A DNA stretch of 64,000 nt from contig CM068367.1 of NCBI GenBank assembly GCA_034769895.1, forward strand, positions 119,697,927 through 119,761,926, given 5' to 3'. Below the pieces are notes generated by a model that worked only from the letters and a program-made list of their open reading frames with translations, was not told the DNA's origin and made no database searches. Source of the DNA: Magicicada septendecula (Eukaryota > Arthropoda > Insecta > Hemiptera > Cicadidae). Numbering within the stretch: position 1 is the stretch's first letter; each line of letters starts with the position of its first letter. A program made the position numbers and the translations under genes. Of the stretch, positions 52,695 through 62,943 are shown in pieces.

Positions 52695-52740
52695 TCCCAA
52701 TTAGCGCTTTCAAGCTTCACAGCCCATCGTCAGATTGGAA
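52695..52740 (-). ncRNA. Hammerhead ribozyme fold, left Penelope-like copy
   Basis: On the minus strand it has the core CTGACGA (52733-52727), stem II GGGCT/AGCTT with loop GTGA, GAAA (52711-52708), the self-complementary stem III AGCGCT, then TA and the closing stem I ATTGGGA (52701-52695) pairing with TTCCAAT (52740-52734). It is the same sequence as the right copy. Hammerheads are known in Penelope-like elements. Activity is inferred only. Confidence 0.75.
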
Positions 52741-52894
52741 TAGACACAAAATAAGTGGAAACAACCCCTTCACCCCTCTCCCCAACCATGCTCACACACA
52801 ACAAGCTATAATATGAATGACCCTTCCCCACCCCCTAAACCCTGTCACACCATCTGTAGAGTTACATATTTTTTCTAGCAAATTCCTTGTGTTT

Positions 52895-53122
<228 letters not shown>

Positions 53123-53242
53123 ATCCTTTTAAACTACCCACTTCCTCTCCACACACGTGGGTCAGTCAACACCCTTATTTTAAAACATCCAAATAGTACT
53201 ATGCAAAATAATCCTTAATATTATCTATCTGTCCTCTATCAT

Positions 53243-54381
53243 TTACTTCTTAATCATGTTATAAAATATTTCTTCATTATCAAATTTAATTTTAATATTA
53301 ATTAAATTGTCTAACCCTTTTTCTCTCTCTTTCAATATTTCTAACTCCTCTCTAAGCTTCCTTTCAACTGTGTTATTCACTACTTTTACAATTTCGTATT
53401 CTTCCAAAGGATTAACAAACTTATGGTTGTCTTCTATGAAATGTCTTGCATATAACGAATTGGTTGTTCTATTACCTTCTCCACGTTTGTGGTCAGACAA
53501 CCTGCATACGAATTTCCGTCCTGTCTCTCCTAGGTACACCTTGTTGCAGTCTTTACATTTTAATTTATAAATTCCGCTTTTCTGTAATACTGGAATTTTT
53601 TCTATATTCTTATTCCTTATCTTATCAAATACCGTTTCACATTTTTTAATAGCTATATCTACTGCATATTTATTAAAACATTTTATAATTTTTCTAGTAT
53701 GTGAACCTATGTATGTCAATGACCCTGCATAATTCTTTTGTTCTGGTTCTATTTTATCTTTTTGTATGTTAACCCTTTTCATAACTTTATCCACTATGTT
53801 GGTGTTATAATTATTATTCCTTACAATTCCCTTTATCGTTCTTAACTCCCTATCTTTCTCTCGGTCTCTTTTAAACACTTCTGAGCTCTGTAACAAAATG
53901 AATTGATTGCCGCCATTTTATATCTATATGGGTGGTAAGACTCTCTTGGTATAATTATATCAGAATACGACTCTTTCCTAAATATCCCAAACTGTAGTTT
54001 CTCATTATCTTTAATTTCTATGTTTAAATCTAAGTAATTTATTTTCTTACCTCCTATCTCTTCTTTAAATTGTAAGTTTTTATCCTTACTATTTACCTCA
54101 TTTATAAACTCATGCACTTCTTCTATGCTTCCTTCCCAAATTACTAATACATCATCAACGTATCTAGACCATAATTTTATATTGTTTTTATACTTAGTGG
54201 AAGTTATTAATTGCTTTTCAAAATCATTCATGTATATTTCAGCAAGAATAGGGGATAATGAAGACCCCATAGGTAAACCTTTTTTCTGTATATAAAACTT
54301 GTTATTAAACCTAAAATAGTTCTGATTTACACATTCTTTAATTACTTTCATCAACTGCTTTTTATACCTGTATTCTCCCAC
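53243..54381 (-). pseudogene. Penelope-like RT / GIY-YIG polyprotein fragment, frameshifted
   Basis: In life the protein would copy the element's RNA and nick the target DNA. The RT part (54381 down to about 53860) has the motif LPMGSSLSPILAEIYMNDFE and the catalytic YVDD at 54151-54162. The endonuclease part (53896-53243) has GIY followed by KLKCKDC, with the CX2C pair typical of Penelope nucleases, then VYLGETGR. The catalytic core of the YIG half is present as YLG. Compared with the right copy, GAGAGAAAGAT replaces GAGTCAAAAGAT near 53860, one base shorter. This puts the two halves in different frames. The start is a truncation point, not an ATG; the N-terminal RT domains are missing. It ends at a TAA followed by a 3' region with the ribozyme. 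Confidence 0.9.
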
Positions 54382-55352
54382 AATTAATAACTTCCACTAA
54401 GTATAAAAACAATATAAAATTATGGTCTAGATACGTTGATGATGTATTAGTAATTTGGGAAGGAAGCATAGAAGAAGTGCATGAGTTTATAAATGAGGTA
54501 AATAGTAAGGATAAAAACTTACAATTTAAAGAAGAGATAGGAGGTAAGAAAATAAATTACTTAGATTTAAACATAGAAATTAAAGATAATGAGAAACTAC
54601 AGTTTGGGATATTTAGGAAAGAGTCGTATTCTGATATAATTATACCAAGAGAGTCTTACCACCCATATAGATATAAAATGGCGGCAATCAATTCATTTTG
54701 TTACAGAGCTCAGAAGTGTTTAAAAGAGACCGAGTCAAAAGATAGGGAGTTAAGAACGATAAAGGGAATTGTAAGGAATAATAATTATAACACCAACATA
54801 GTGGATAAAGTTATGAAAAGGGTTAACATACAAAAAGATAAAATAGAACCAGAACAAAAGAATTATGCAGGGTCATTGACATACTTAGGTTCACATACTA
54901 GAAAAATTATAAAATGTTTTAATAAATATGGAGTAGATATAGCTATTAAAAAATGTGAAACGGTATTTGATAAGATAAGGAATAAGAATATAGAAAAAAT
55001 TCCAGTATTACAGAAAAGCGGAATTTATAAATTAAAATGTAAAGACTGCAACAAGGTGTACCTAGGAGAGACAGGACGGAAATTCGTATGCAGGTTGTCT
55101 GACCACAAACGTGGAGAAGGTAATAGAACAACCAATTCGTTATATGCAAGACATTTCATAGAAGACAACCATAAGTTTGTTAATCCTTTGGAAGAATACG
55201 AAATTGTAAAAGTAGTGAATAACACAGTTGAAAGGAAGCTTAGAGAGGAGTTAGAAATATTGAAAGAGAGAGAAAAAGGGTTAGACAATTTAATTAATAT
55301 TAAAATTAAATTTGATAATGAAGAAATATTTTATAACATGATTAAGAAGTAA
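54381..55352 (+). pseudogene. Penelope-like RT C-terminal part plus GIY-YIG endonuclease, uninterrupted fragment
   Basis: The frame is open from the truncation point to the TAA at 55350-55352, 323 residues. YVDD (RT catalytic aspartates) is at residues 18-21. A region rich in Lys and Glu leads to the GIY-YIG domain: GIY at residues 214-216, KCKDC with the Cys pair just after, then VYLGETGRKF and a conserved RLSDHKRGE. The C-terminal KLREELEILKEREKG is helical. The endonuclease part is intact, so the copy may be young. It has no natural start codon and lacks most of the RT, so it cannot move by itself. No frameshift is seen, unlike in the left copy. Confidence 0.9.
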
Positions 55353-55473
55353 ATGATAGAGGACAGATAGATAATATTAAGGATTATTTTGCATAGTACT
55401 ATTTGGATGTTTTAAAATAAGGGTGTTGACTGACCCACATGTGTGGAGAGGAAGTGGGTAGTTTAAAAGGATG

Positions 55474-55502
<29 letters not shown>
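55474..55502 (+). repeat. (CA)n microsatellite, 29 bp, in the right Penelope copy
   Basis: It is the short counterpart of the 225-bp tract at 52897-53121, with the same flanks (AAGGATG before, TGAAACAC after). Confidence 0.97.
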
Positions 55503-55504
<2 letters not shown>

Positions 55505-55658
55505 AAACACAAGGAATTTGCTAGAAAAAATATGTAACTCTACAGATGGTGTGACAGGGTTTAGGGGGTGGGGAAGGGTCATTCATATTATAGCTTGTTG
55601 TGTGTGAGCATGGTGGGGGAGAGGGGTGAAGGGGTTGTTTCCACTTATTTTGTGTCTA

Positions 55659-55704
55659 TTCCAATCTGACGATGGGCTGTGAAGCTTGAAAGCGCTAATT
55701 GGGA
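55659..55704 (+). ncRNA. Hammerhead ribozyme fold, right Penelope-like copy
   Basis: Stem I is TTCCAAT (55659-55665) with ATTGGGA (55698-55704), six Watson-Crick pairs and one G-U. The core CTGACGA is at 55666-55672 and GAAA at 55688-55691. Stem II is GGGCT (55674-55678) with AGCTT (55683-55687), which includes two G-U pairs, plus one unpaired T at 55673. Stem III is AGCGCT (55691-55696), self-complementary, so it would fold best as a dimer. The predicted cleavage site follows A55697 (triplet CTA). Confidence 0.78.
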
Positions 55705-55709
55705 TAATT

Positions 55710-55775
55710 TTTACATAGTGGTGTGCAACTGTGATCATTCTGATTGTGATTTCAACCACTAACACAATTTCTTCA
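55710..55775 (+). other. Tag sequence and unidentified flank at the right edge of the Penelope pair
   Basis: Positions 55710-55747 are the same ~36-bp tag found at the three inversion junctions, here in the opposite orientation. It is followed by about 28 bp (ATTTCAACCACTAACAC onward) not seen elsewhere, then AAGAGTAAAGTACTT of an L1. The tag may be the true 3' end of the Penelope element, or older host sequence. Confidence 0.75.
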
Positions 55776-58008
55776 TTAAAAGAGTAAAGTACTTAAAAAT
55801 TTATTTAAACTTTTTGAAACAATGGTAATTGTTAAAAATAAAATAATTTTTTGCCAGGCAATAAAATTATAATTTTTTCATTTATGTATTTTTTTTTCTC
55901 AGTTATGTACTGTTTATTACTTCCATGTTTCTTAAGGAAATTGAAGTATGGTGATGGCAAAAAAAATAGTGTTCGAGATTATTGCAGAATATGATTGTAC
56001 TACACTCAAAACATGAAAAAAAGTCATTTTTTTCGACAAGTGTCTGTGTGTGTGTCTGTAGATTTTTTTTCTATGGCAAACGATAACAGCCGCAAATTCA
56101 AACAGAATCAAGTAATTTTTTGCATACAGCCCTGATTTGTAGAGTACTCGCGACCTATTGTTTTTGGTGAAGATCGGTTGAGGGAAAGGGGTAGTTTACT
56201 AGCAACGTTTTATGTTTTAACAAGGGTATTTTATATGGCAAACGATAACAGCCGTAAATTCAAACATAATCAAATAATGTTTTGCATACTGCCCTCAATT
56301 GTAGAGTTCTCAAGATTTTTTGTTTTTGGTGAAGATCGGTTAAGGGAAAGGGGTAGTTTACCTGCAACGTTTTATGTTTTAAAAGAGTATTTTCTATGGC
56401 AAACGATAAGAGCCGCAAATTCACACAGAATCAAATAAGTTCTTGCATACAGCCTGATTTCTTGAGTACTAAAGATCTATTCTTTTTGGTGAAGATCGTT
56501 TAAGGGAAAGGGGTAGTTTACCAGCCACGTTTTTTGTTTTATCAAGGGTATTTTGTATGGCAAACGATAACAGCCGCAAATTCAAACAAAATCATATAAT
56601 ATTTTGCATATAGCCCTGAATTGTAGTGTTCTCAATACCTGTCGTTTTTGGTGAAGATCGGTTAAGGGACGGGGGTAGTTTACCAGACACGTTTTTTGTT
56701 TTATCAAGGGTATTTTATATGGCAAACGATAACAGCCGCAAATTCAAACAGAATCATATAATATTTTGCATACAGCCCTGAAATGTAGAGTTCTCAAGAC
56801 CTGTTGGTTTTCGTGAAGATCGGTTAAGGGAATAGGGTTATTTACCAGCAACATTTTATGTTTTATCAAGGGTAATTTTTTTTTGACGAACGATAACTGC
56901 CGTACATTAACACAGAATCAACTACTCTTCTGCATACCATTTTGAATTATACGGAACTCAAGGTCTGTTGATTTTGTTGAAGATCGGTTAAGGGAAAGGG
57001 GTAGTTTACCTGCAACGTTTTATGTTTTAACAAGGGTATTTTTTCTATGACGAACGATAACTGCCGTAAATTCAAAGAGAATCAACTAATGTTTTGCATA
57101 CAGCCCTGAATTGTAGAGTTCTCAAGACCTATTGTTTTTGGTGAAGATCGGTTAATGGAATAGGGTAGTTTACCAGCAACGTTTTATGTTTTATCAAGGG
57201 TGTTTTCTATGGCAAACGATAACAGCCTCAAATTCAAACAGAATCAAATAATTGTTTGCATACAGGCCTGAATTGTAGAGTACATAAGACCTGTCGTTTT
57301 TGGTGAAGATCGGTTAAGGGAATGGGGTAGTTTACCTGCAACAGTTTTTTATCAAGAGTAATTTTTTTCTATAGTTAGCGATAACAGCCGCAAATTCAAA
57401 CAGAATCAAATGATGTTTTGCATACAGCCCTGTATTGTAGAGTTCTCAGTACCTATTGGTGTTAGTGAAGATCGGTTAAGGGAAAGGGGTAGTTTACCAG
57501 CAACATTTTATGTTTTAACAAGGGTAATTTTTTATATGAAGAACGATAACTGCCGTAAATTCAAACAGAATCAACTAGGTTTTTGCATACCTTTTGGAAA
57601 TAAAGAGAACTCAAGGTCTGTTGATTTTGTTGAAGATCGGTTAAGGGAAGGTGTAGTTTATCAGCAACGATTTATGTTTTAAAAAGGGTAATTTTTTTAT
57701 GAAGAACGATAACTGTCGAAAATTCTATGAGAATCAAATAATTTTTTGCACCCTTTCCTGAATTGCAGAGTGCTAAAGGTCTGTTGATTTTGGTGAAGAT
57801 CAGTTAAGGGAAAGGGGTAGTTTACCTGCAACATTTTAAGTTGTAACAAGAGAAATGTTTCCATGATGAACGATAACTGCCGCACATTCAAACAGAATCA
57901 AATATTTTTTGCATGCTTCCCTGAATTGTAGAGGACGGAAGGTCTGTTGATTTTGTAGAAGATCGGTTAAGAGAAAGGGGTAGTTTACCTGAAACATTTT
58001 ATGATTTA

Positions 58009-58484
58009 ACAAGAGTAAAGTTCTTAATTTTATAAATAAAGTATCCTGATAAGAAGCTCATAGTAATCCACTGTAGAAACGTAGATGAAATATCTATAAA
58101 TGAAGAAGTTAAGTGAACGGGGTGGGGGTAATTTCCTATTATTAAAAATTATAGTTGAAGGTGGAGGGGAGAATTTTTTGTATATGTACTACGTTATCGG
58201 CAACAAAGAAGTAGTTTTTTGTTAAAATTGCTTCCCGGGCTCTTTAGCCGTAGTCCAATGTTTTCTGCAAAACCAGACTTTTCGGCAGTGCCATCGACTG
58301 CCATCATCGGTGAAAATCGAGTGCGAAAACGTGAGGTGGTATACGTTAGTGACCACAGTACTGTGGTTAATGCTGAAGCAATAAGTAGAAAGACGTAGTT
58401 TCTATGGAAATATTTCATTTCGAATATGATTTTAAATATAAATCTTAGAACATGGAAGTCGTGTATGGTTCTCCATACCGATTT
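58009..58484 (+). repeat. Module C, copy 7
   Basis: It is similar to copies 4 and 5 but with AAGCAATAAG rather than AAGCTATAAG and GTCGTGTATGG at the end. It flanks monomers on both sides. Confidence 0.9.
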
Positions 58485-59458
58485 TTTCCTATGGGAAACA
58501 ATAACAGCCGCAAATTCAAACAGAATCAAATGATGTTTTGCATACAGCCCTGTATTGTAGAGTTCTCAATACCTATTGGTGTTGGTGAAGATCGGTTAAG
58601 GGAAAGGAGTAGTTTACCTGCAACATTTTATGTTTTAACAAGGGTTATTTTTTATATGACGAACGATAACTGCCGTAAATTCAAACAGAATCAACTACGT
58701 TTTTGGATACCTTTTTGAACTAAAGAGAACTCAAGGTCTGTTGATTTTGTTGAAGATCGGTTAAGGGAAAGGGGTAGTTTATCACCAAAGTTTTATGTTT
58801 TAAAAAGGGTAATTTTTTTATGACGAACGATAACTGCCGAAAATTCAAAGAGAATCAAATAATTTTTTGCACACTTACCTGAGTTGTAGAGATCTCAAGG
58901 TCTGTTGATTTTGGTGAAGATCGGTTAAGGGAAAGGGGTAGTTTATCTGCAACATTTTAAGTTGTAACAAGAAAAATGTTTCCATGACGAACGATAACTG
59001 CCGTAAATTCAAACAGAATCAACTACGTTTTTGGATACCTTTTTGAACTAAAGAGAACTCAAGGTCTGTTGATTTTGTTGAAGATCGATTAAGGGAAAGG
59101 GGTAGTTTATCACCAAAGTTTTATGTTTTAAAAAGGGTAATTTTTTTATGACGAACGATAACTGCCGAAAATTCAAAGAGAAACAAATAATTTTTTGCAC
59201 ACTTACCTGAGTTGTAGAGAACTCAAGGTCTGTTGATTTTGGTGAAGATCGGTTAAGGGAAAGGGGTAGTTTATCTGCAACATTTTAAGTTGTAACAAGA
59301 AAAATGTTTCCATGACGAACGATAACTGCCGCACATTCAAACAGAATCAAATATTTTTTTGCATGCATCCCTGAATTTTAGAGGACTGAAGGTCTATTGA
59401 TTTTGGAGAAGATCGGTTAAGAGAAAGGGATAGTTTACCTGAAACATTTTATGATTTA

Positions 59459-59992
59459 GCAAGAGTAAAGTACTTAATTTGTATAAATAATGTATCCTGA
59501 TAAGAAGCTCATAATAATCCACTGTAGAAACATAGATGAAATATCTATAAATGAAGAGGTTAGGTGAACGGGGTGGGGGTAATTTTCTATTATAAAAAAT
59601 TATAGTTGAAGGTGGAGGGGAGAATTTTTTATACGTGTACTACGTTATCGGCGACAAAGAAGTAGTTTTTTGTTAAAATTGCTTCCCGGGCTCTTTAGCC
59701 GTAGTCCAATGTTTTCTGTAAAACCAGACTTTTCGGCAGTGCCATTGACTGCCATCATCAGTGAAAATCGAGTGCGAAAACGTGAGGTGGTATACGTTAG
59801 TGACCACAGTACTGTGGTTAATGCTGAAGCAATAAGTAGAAAGACGTAGTTTCTATGGAAATATTTCATTTCAATAAAATCATATAATATGATATTAAAT
59901 ATAAATTTTATTATATATCATGATACAAATATGATTTTAAATATAAATCTTAGTACATGGAAGTCATGTATGGTTCTCCATACCGATATTTT
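59459..59992 (+). repeat. Module C, copy 8, at the array edge
   Basis: Longer than the others because of an AT-rich addition at about 59870-59930, where ATGATATTAAATATAAAT and ATGATTTTAAATATAAAT occur as near-duplicates. It ends with GTATGGTTCTCCATAC (59968-59983) and CGATATT, directly against unique DNA. Confidence 0.9.
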
Positions 59993-60491
59993 CGTCCAGA
60001 ATCATACGGGGTTATATACTGAAGGCATGCCGACAGGTTGAGAGGTTGAGACTGTCTAAGACCATCTCAAACATGTAGGTACACCTTGGGTCGCATTGGT
60101 TTTCACACACCACTTTTTCGTATTTTGCACTCATAATTAGTGTTCATGTGCAAACTAATAGAATCATGAGATTCGTGATATTTTTGTCTTTATTTAGATA
60201 TTAATTAGTTGCTCATCACATGTTAATTAACTGAGTAATTGATTAATTTGTTTATAGTTCTGTTATACTTTTACCTTTCACCTTCAAATTGTATCCACAC
60301 ATGCGGCATTTTGAATGTTTTAAAATAAAATCATTGACTTTGCTGTAAGTATAATCAGTGTGCGAATTTTTATCAAATAAACATATTTAATTATTTGCAT
60401 TCTCTGCCTGTCTAAACTGGAGTTCACTACCACAAGTTAAATACACTGTACACAAAGACACTATTGTTCTCCTCCCTTGATCAGGTGATGT

Positions 60492-60579
<88 letters not shown>

Positions 60580-60818
60580 TTGTCACCCTTCAGTAACCCA
60601 GCAACAGATGTTTAAACAAGTTAAAAATTGTACAAAACTTGTTTGTTCCCGTATTCTCCATTTAAAAACTATGTACAACTGTTTATATTTATTTTATATG
60701 TACAAATAAATTACCCTGGGTGAATATGCAAATATGTGTCTTCGATATATATATTTTACTCTAGATGTTATGAGAACTGCTTTTAAGAGAAAACTAACTT
60801 AGATTTTGTTACACACAG
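59993..60818. other. Unique non-coding sequence with a CA microsatellite
   Basis: No repeat monomers and no recognisable gene. A CA tract occupies 60493-60575. The 3' part ends in a polypyrimidine-poor but acceptable acceptor (TTTTGTTACACACAG) for the exon at 60819, so at least the last part is probably intron. Confidence 0.7.
60493..60575 (+). repeat. (AC)n microsatellite
   Basis: An uninterrupted AC tract in unique sequence, outside the satellite array and unrelated to its GTCT tracts. Confidence 0.98.
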
Positions 60819-61045
60819 ATAGCAGCAAGAAACGAGATTGATTCCAACAAACAGAAGTTGGAGGCAAGCGCGGGTGAAATAAAAGATTTCTATAACAATG
60901 AATTGGCTATTATTCTAAATGCAATGGAAAAGGAATTTAAACAAAATTTGGAGGACACTGAAATAACATACAGAGCTGAAGCTGCTATTAGAGAGAAAGA
61001 AATAAAAGACATTGCTAAGATAAATCATCATTTGCTTGCTGCAAG
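60819..61045 (+). CDS. Internal coding exon, coiled-coil protein of unknown identity
   Basis: A single internal exon of 227 bp, bounded by TTTTGTTACACACAG before and GCAAG|GTAAAC after, starting in phase 0 and leaving two bases of a codon at the 3' end. It encodes 75 residues starting IAARNEIDSNKQKLEAS. The segment is rich in Glu, Lys and Ala with regularly spaced Leu, Ile and Phe (EIKDFYNNELAIILNAMEKE, then EAAIREKEIKDIAKINHHLL), as expected for an alpha-helical coiled coil. No stop interrupts it. It somewhat resembles rod segments of lamin or intermediate-filament type proteins, but I cannot identify the family. The other exons are not visible. The gene borders the repeat array, and its upstream part would lie on the other side of the array or be absent. 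Confidence 0.6.
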
Positions 61046-61689
61046 GTAAACAGCACAGAAAAAGTATGTCTAAGTCTTCAGTTATTAAAGTGTAACATTA
61101 AAGTACGGTATTTAGTTTTAGTTTAATTTATGCATGTTTCTTTGGATACACCTGGAAAACCAAGTGAGTCTAAATGAATCGCTGAGAAGAAGAAGAAGAA
61201 AAAGATTCCACATTTTGTCCAAATTTAACTGAGATAGCCATTTTGTTTAAAAACTAAAAATACATCTGTTGGTGTATATAAAGGAAACATTTCTTTATTT
61301 TTAATGTAGTTATCAACAGGATGAAAATTTGTGTGAGAGCAAGAAGGAAAACATTCCTGGAATGTGTTTCTTCTTACTGTCAATGTGTAGTTAGTGTACT
61401 GTATGTACCTTCACACCATGCTGATGTTGTTTATATTATAGTCTTTGTGATTGGTCAGTTTTAAGGTTTGTTTCTTTTAAATAGACTTATGTGTTAACTT
61501 ACTTTTAAATCAGTTTAAATTTTAACACCTGTTGTGAAAATGTCTGAATCTGAGTATGAAAGCCCTGTAAAGAAAAGAACAGGATGTGGTAATATAAAAG
61601 AACTGATGAAATAAGATAGGGTTAAAGGAGACGTTACTAGGAGGGTACTAGGATAGGGTTAAAGGAGTTTGTTACTACTGAAATGAGGT
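61046..61689. other. Intron or intergenic sequence
   Basis: It starts with the splice donor GTAAAC. It has an AAG-rich tract at about 61188-61205. A short frame beginning MSESEYESPVKKRTG at 61540 could belong to the N-terminal side of the decayed gene that follows. GATAGGGTTAAAGGAG occurs twice, at about 61614 and 61650, a 36-bp local duplication. Confidence 0.6.
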
Positions 61690-62349
61690 TAGTGGAGCAA
61701 AAGATTAAAAGATTACTGGACCTAAATGTGAATGGAAAAAGATGTGTACTGGTACACAGAACAAATATTATTAATGCAGGGTACAATGGTAGAACAAAAA
61801 ATGAACAGCTAATGTATATGGTGGTGGTCTAACTATAAAAGGTGGTTTCAAATAATGCACCACTACTTCCAATCTGCGGTCATAGCTTTCTTCCTTGTAA
61901 CCAAAACTTTGCAGTTGTAAAAAGAGTTATTCGTTGGCATGACTGGATTTACACACCATTTCAGTATGATGAAACGATACAAAGTTATAAAACAACAGAA
62001 CCATTATTCAAAATAAGATCAGTGGAAGTCAACAAATATTAAATTTTAAAGAGTACTGGCCTACATTTTTCACAAAAGTACTAAAAGCTTTAAGGTTAGA
62101 GATATGTTCAACGTAACCAAATATCGACATTTCATCTGCAAGGAAGAACAAAAGGGACTTGTGCTAGCAGGCGAGTTTATTCATAGTATTCACAATGAAG
62201 TGTTCAGGCTTTACAAGGGGTGTGGTGATATTTTACTTCCTGTTAGCAATGTTTATAATAGGAAGGTTCCTATAAATGACAAGAAGATACACGATTTGGT
62301 TAAAATTCTGCAGTATATACCAGATGAACATAAAGAATTTTATAGAAAT
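61690..62349 (+). pseudogene. Decayed DUF7869-like gene (transposon-associated type)
   Basis: Three open pieces in different frames read in order. At about 61690-61815 a piece ends NAGYNGRTKNEQLMYMVV, resembling the conserved DNCGGQN-type motif but with the Asp and Cys replaced. At 61842-62042 is CGHSFLPCNQNFAVVKRVIR, matching the GHSFLPCDxDFxxIKR signature of the family, then a frame carrying ILNFKEYWPTFF. At 62104-62349 the end YIPDEHKEFYRNT is the usual C-terminal form. At least two frameshifts and several stops separate them. Function of intact relatives is unclear; they are multicopy in many arthropod genomes. Family assignment is from memory of motifs. Confidence 0.5.
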
Positions 62350-62943
62350 ACACTGGAACCCCGCTAGTCCGAAAACCCGCTTAATCTGAACTGGTAGTTT
62401 GAAAAAAGGGTCTAAAAGTTAAACAAAGAAATAAAAAAATACGACAAAATAACTGGAACATATCAATATAATTTGTACTTAAAAAGCTTAGATAAGTACA
62501 CACTAATGCATTTTTAGTGAAATTTGTATTAAAACTAAGTACTTTAGATTGTTTAAATATATGGCAAAATAAAGGTTTGAATTACGTTATCAAGAAATTA
62601 ACGTCTGTAAATGAATGGAAAAACATATTGTTACTTACAGTTTAGTGCCAGTAAAAGTATATAAAACACACAAAACTACAATAAATACACACTACATAAC
62701 TAGACACTACTTAAGGTGTTGCACAAAATCAGTCATTTTCCTTTGATGCAAAGCTGTAAATGGAGCAGACTCCACGATGTTCTCCCAGCACATCAAAAAT
62801 AAGATGTCTACCGGTGTAGCATTGGTGTGCTGGTCTACATAGGCTAACTAACGATAGCCTAGTTCAAAAGCTCTTGCTGCTTCGGCGTGTGAGATCTGTG
62901 GCACAGGATCATCTGCTTCTTCATTTTCATTGGGATCGGAATT
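62350..62943 (-). mobile_element. Tigger/pogo-like DNA transposon, 3' part
   Basis: The left end CACTGGAACCCCGCTAGTCC (62350 onward) has the look of pogo/Tigger terminal repeats (GGAACCCCG...TCCGAA) and follows a TA, the family's target. Reading inward on the minus strand there is an AT-rich untranslated stretch and then the transposase C-terminus. No opposite terminal repeat is found before 64000, so the 5' part seems to be lost or too diverged. The element sits next to the C-terminal end of the DUF7869-like pseudogene. Confidence 0.65.
62707..62943 (-). pseudogene. Tigger/pogo transposase, C-terminal remnant
   Basis: On the minus strand the frame reads DPNENEEADDPVPQISHAEA, then ARAFELGYR, a stop (TAG, 62848-62850), LAYVDQHTNATPVDILFLM and later HQRKMTDFVQHLK with a natural stop at 62707-62709. 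The (V/I)PxISHxEA motif, the following helical stretch and the final KxTDF box are typical of the Tigger/jerky C-terminus. The internal TAG stands where relatives have Trp, so it is probably a TGG to TAG change. Another stop lies just upstream (62944-62946), and the DDE domain is not visible. Inactive. Confidence 0.65.

Larger units (their letters stand above)
54381..55714 (+). mobile_element. Penelope-like retroelement, right copy, 5'-truncated
   Basis: It is the inverted partner of the left copy and begins within the RT at CAATTAATAACTTCC. It then has a continuous coding fragment, a 3' region with a CA tract, and the hammerhead fold. The shared arm ends at ATAATTTTTAC (55714). Beyond that point the left copy meets satellite and the right copy meets the 36-bp tag. 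Confidence 0.9.
55776..59992 (+). repeat. Terminal satellite block, direct orientation
   Basis: Partial L1 (55776-55915), diverged L2 (55918-56075, with CATGTTTCTTAAGGAAATTG), then mainly second-family monomers. It includes two C modules (58009-58484 and 59459-59992). The array ends at the hairpin of the last C module, after which the sequence is single-copy. Confidence 0.95.

Noticed and set aside
60387..60572. Minus-strand frame through the AC tract
   Set aside because: Mostly Cys-Val repeats from the microsatellite.
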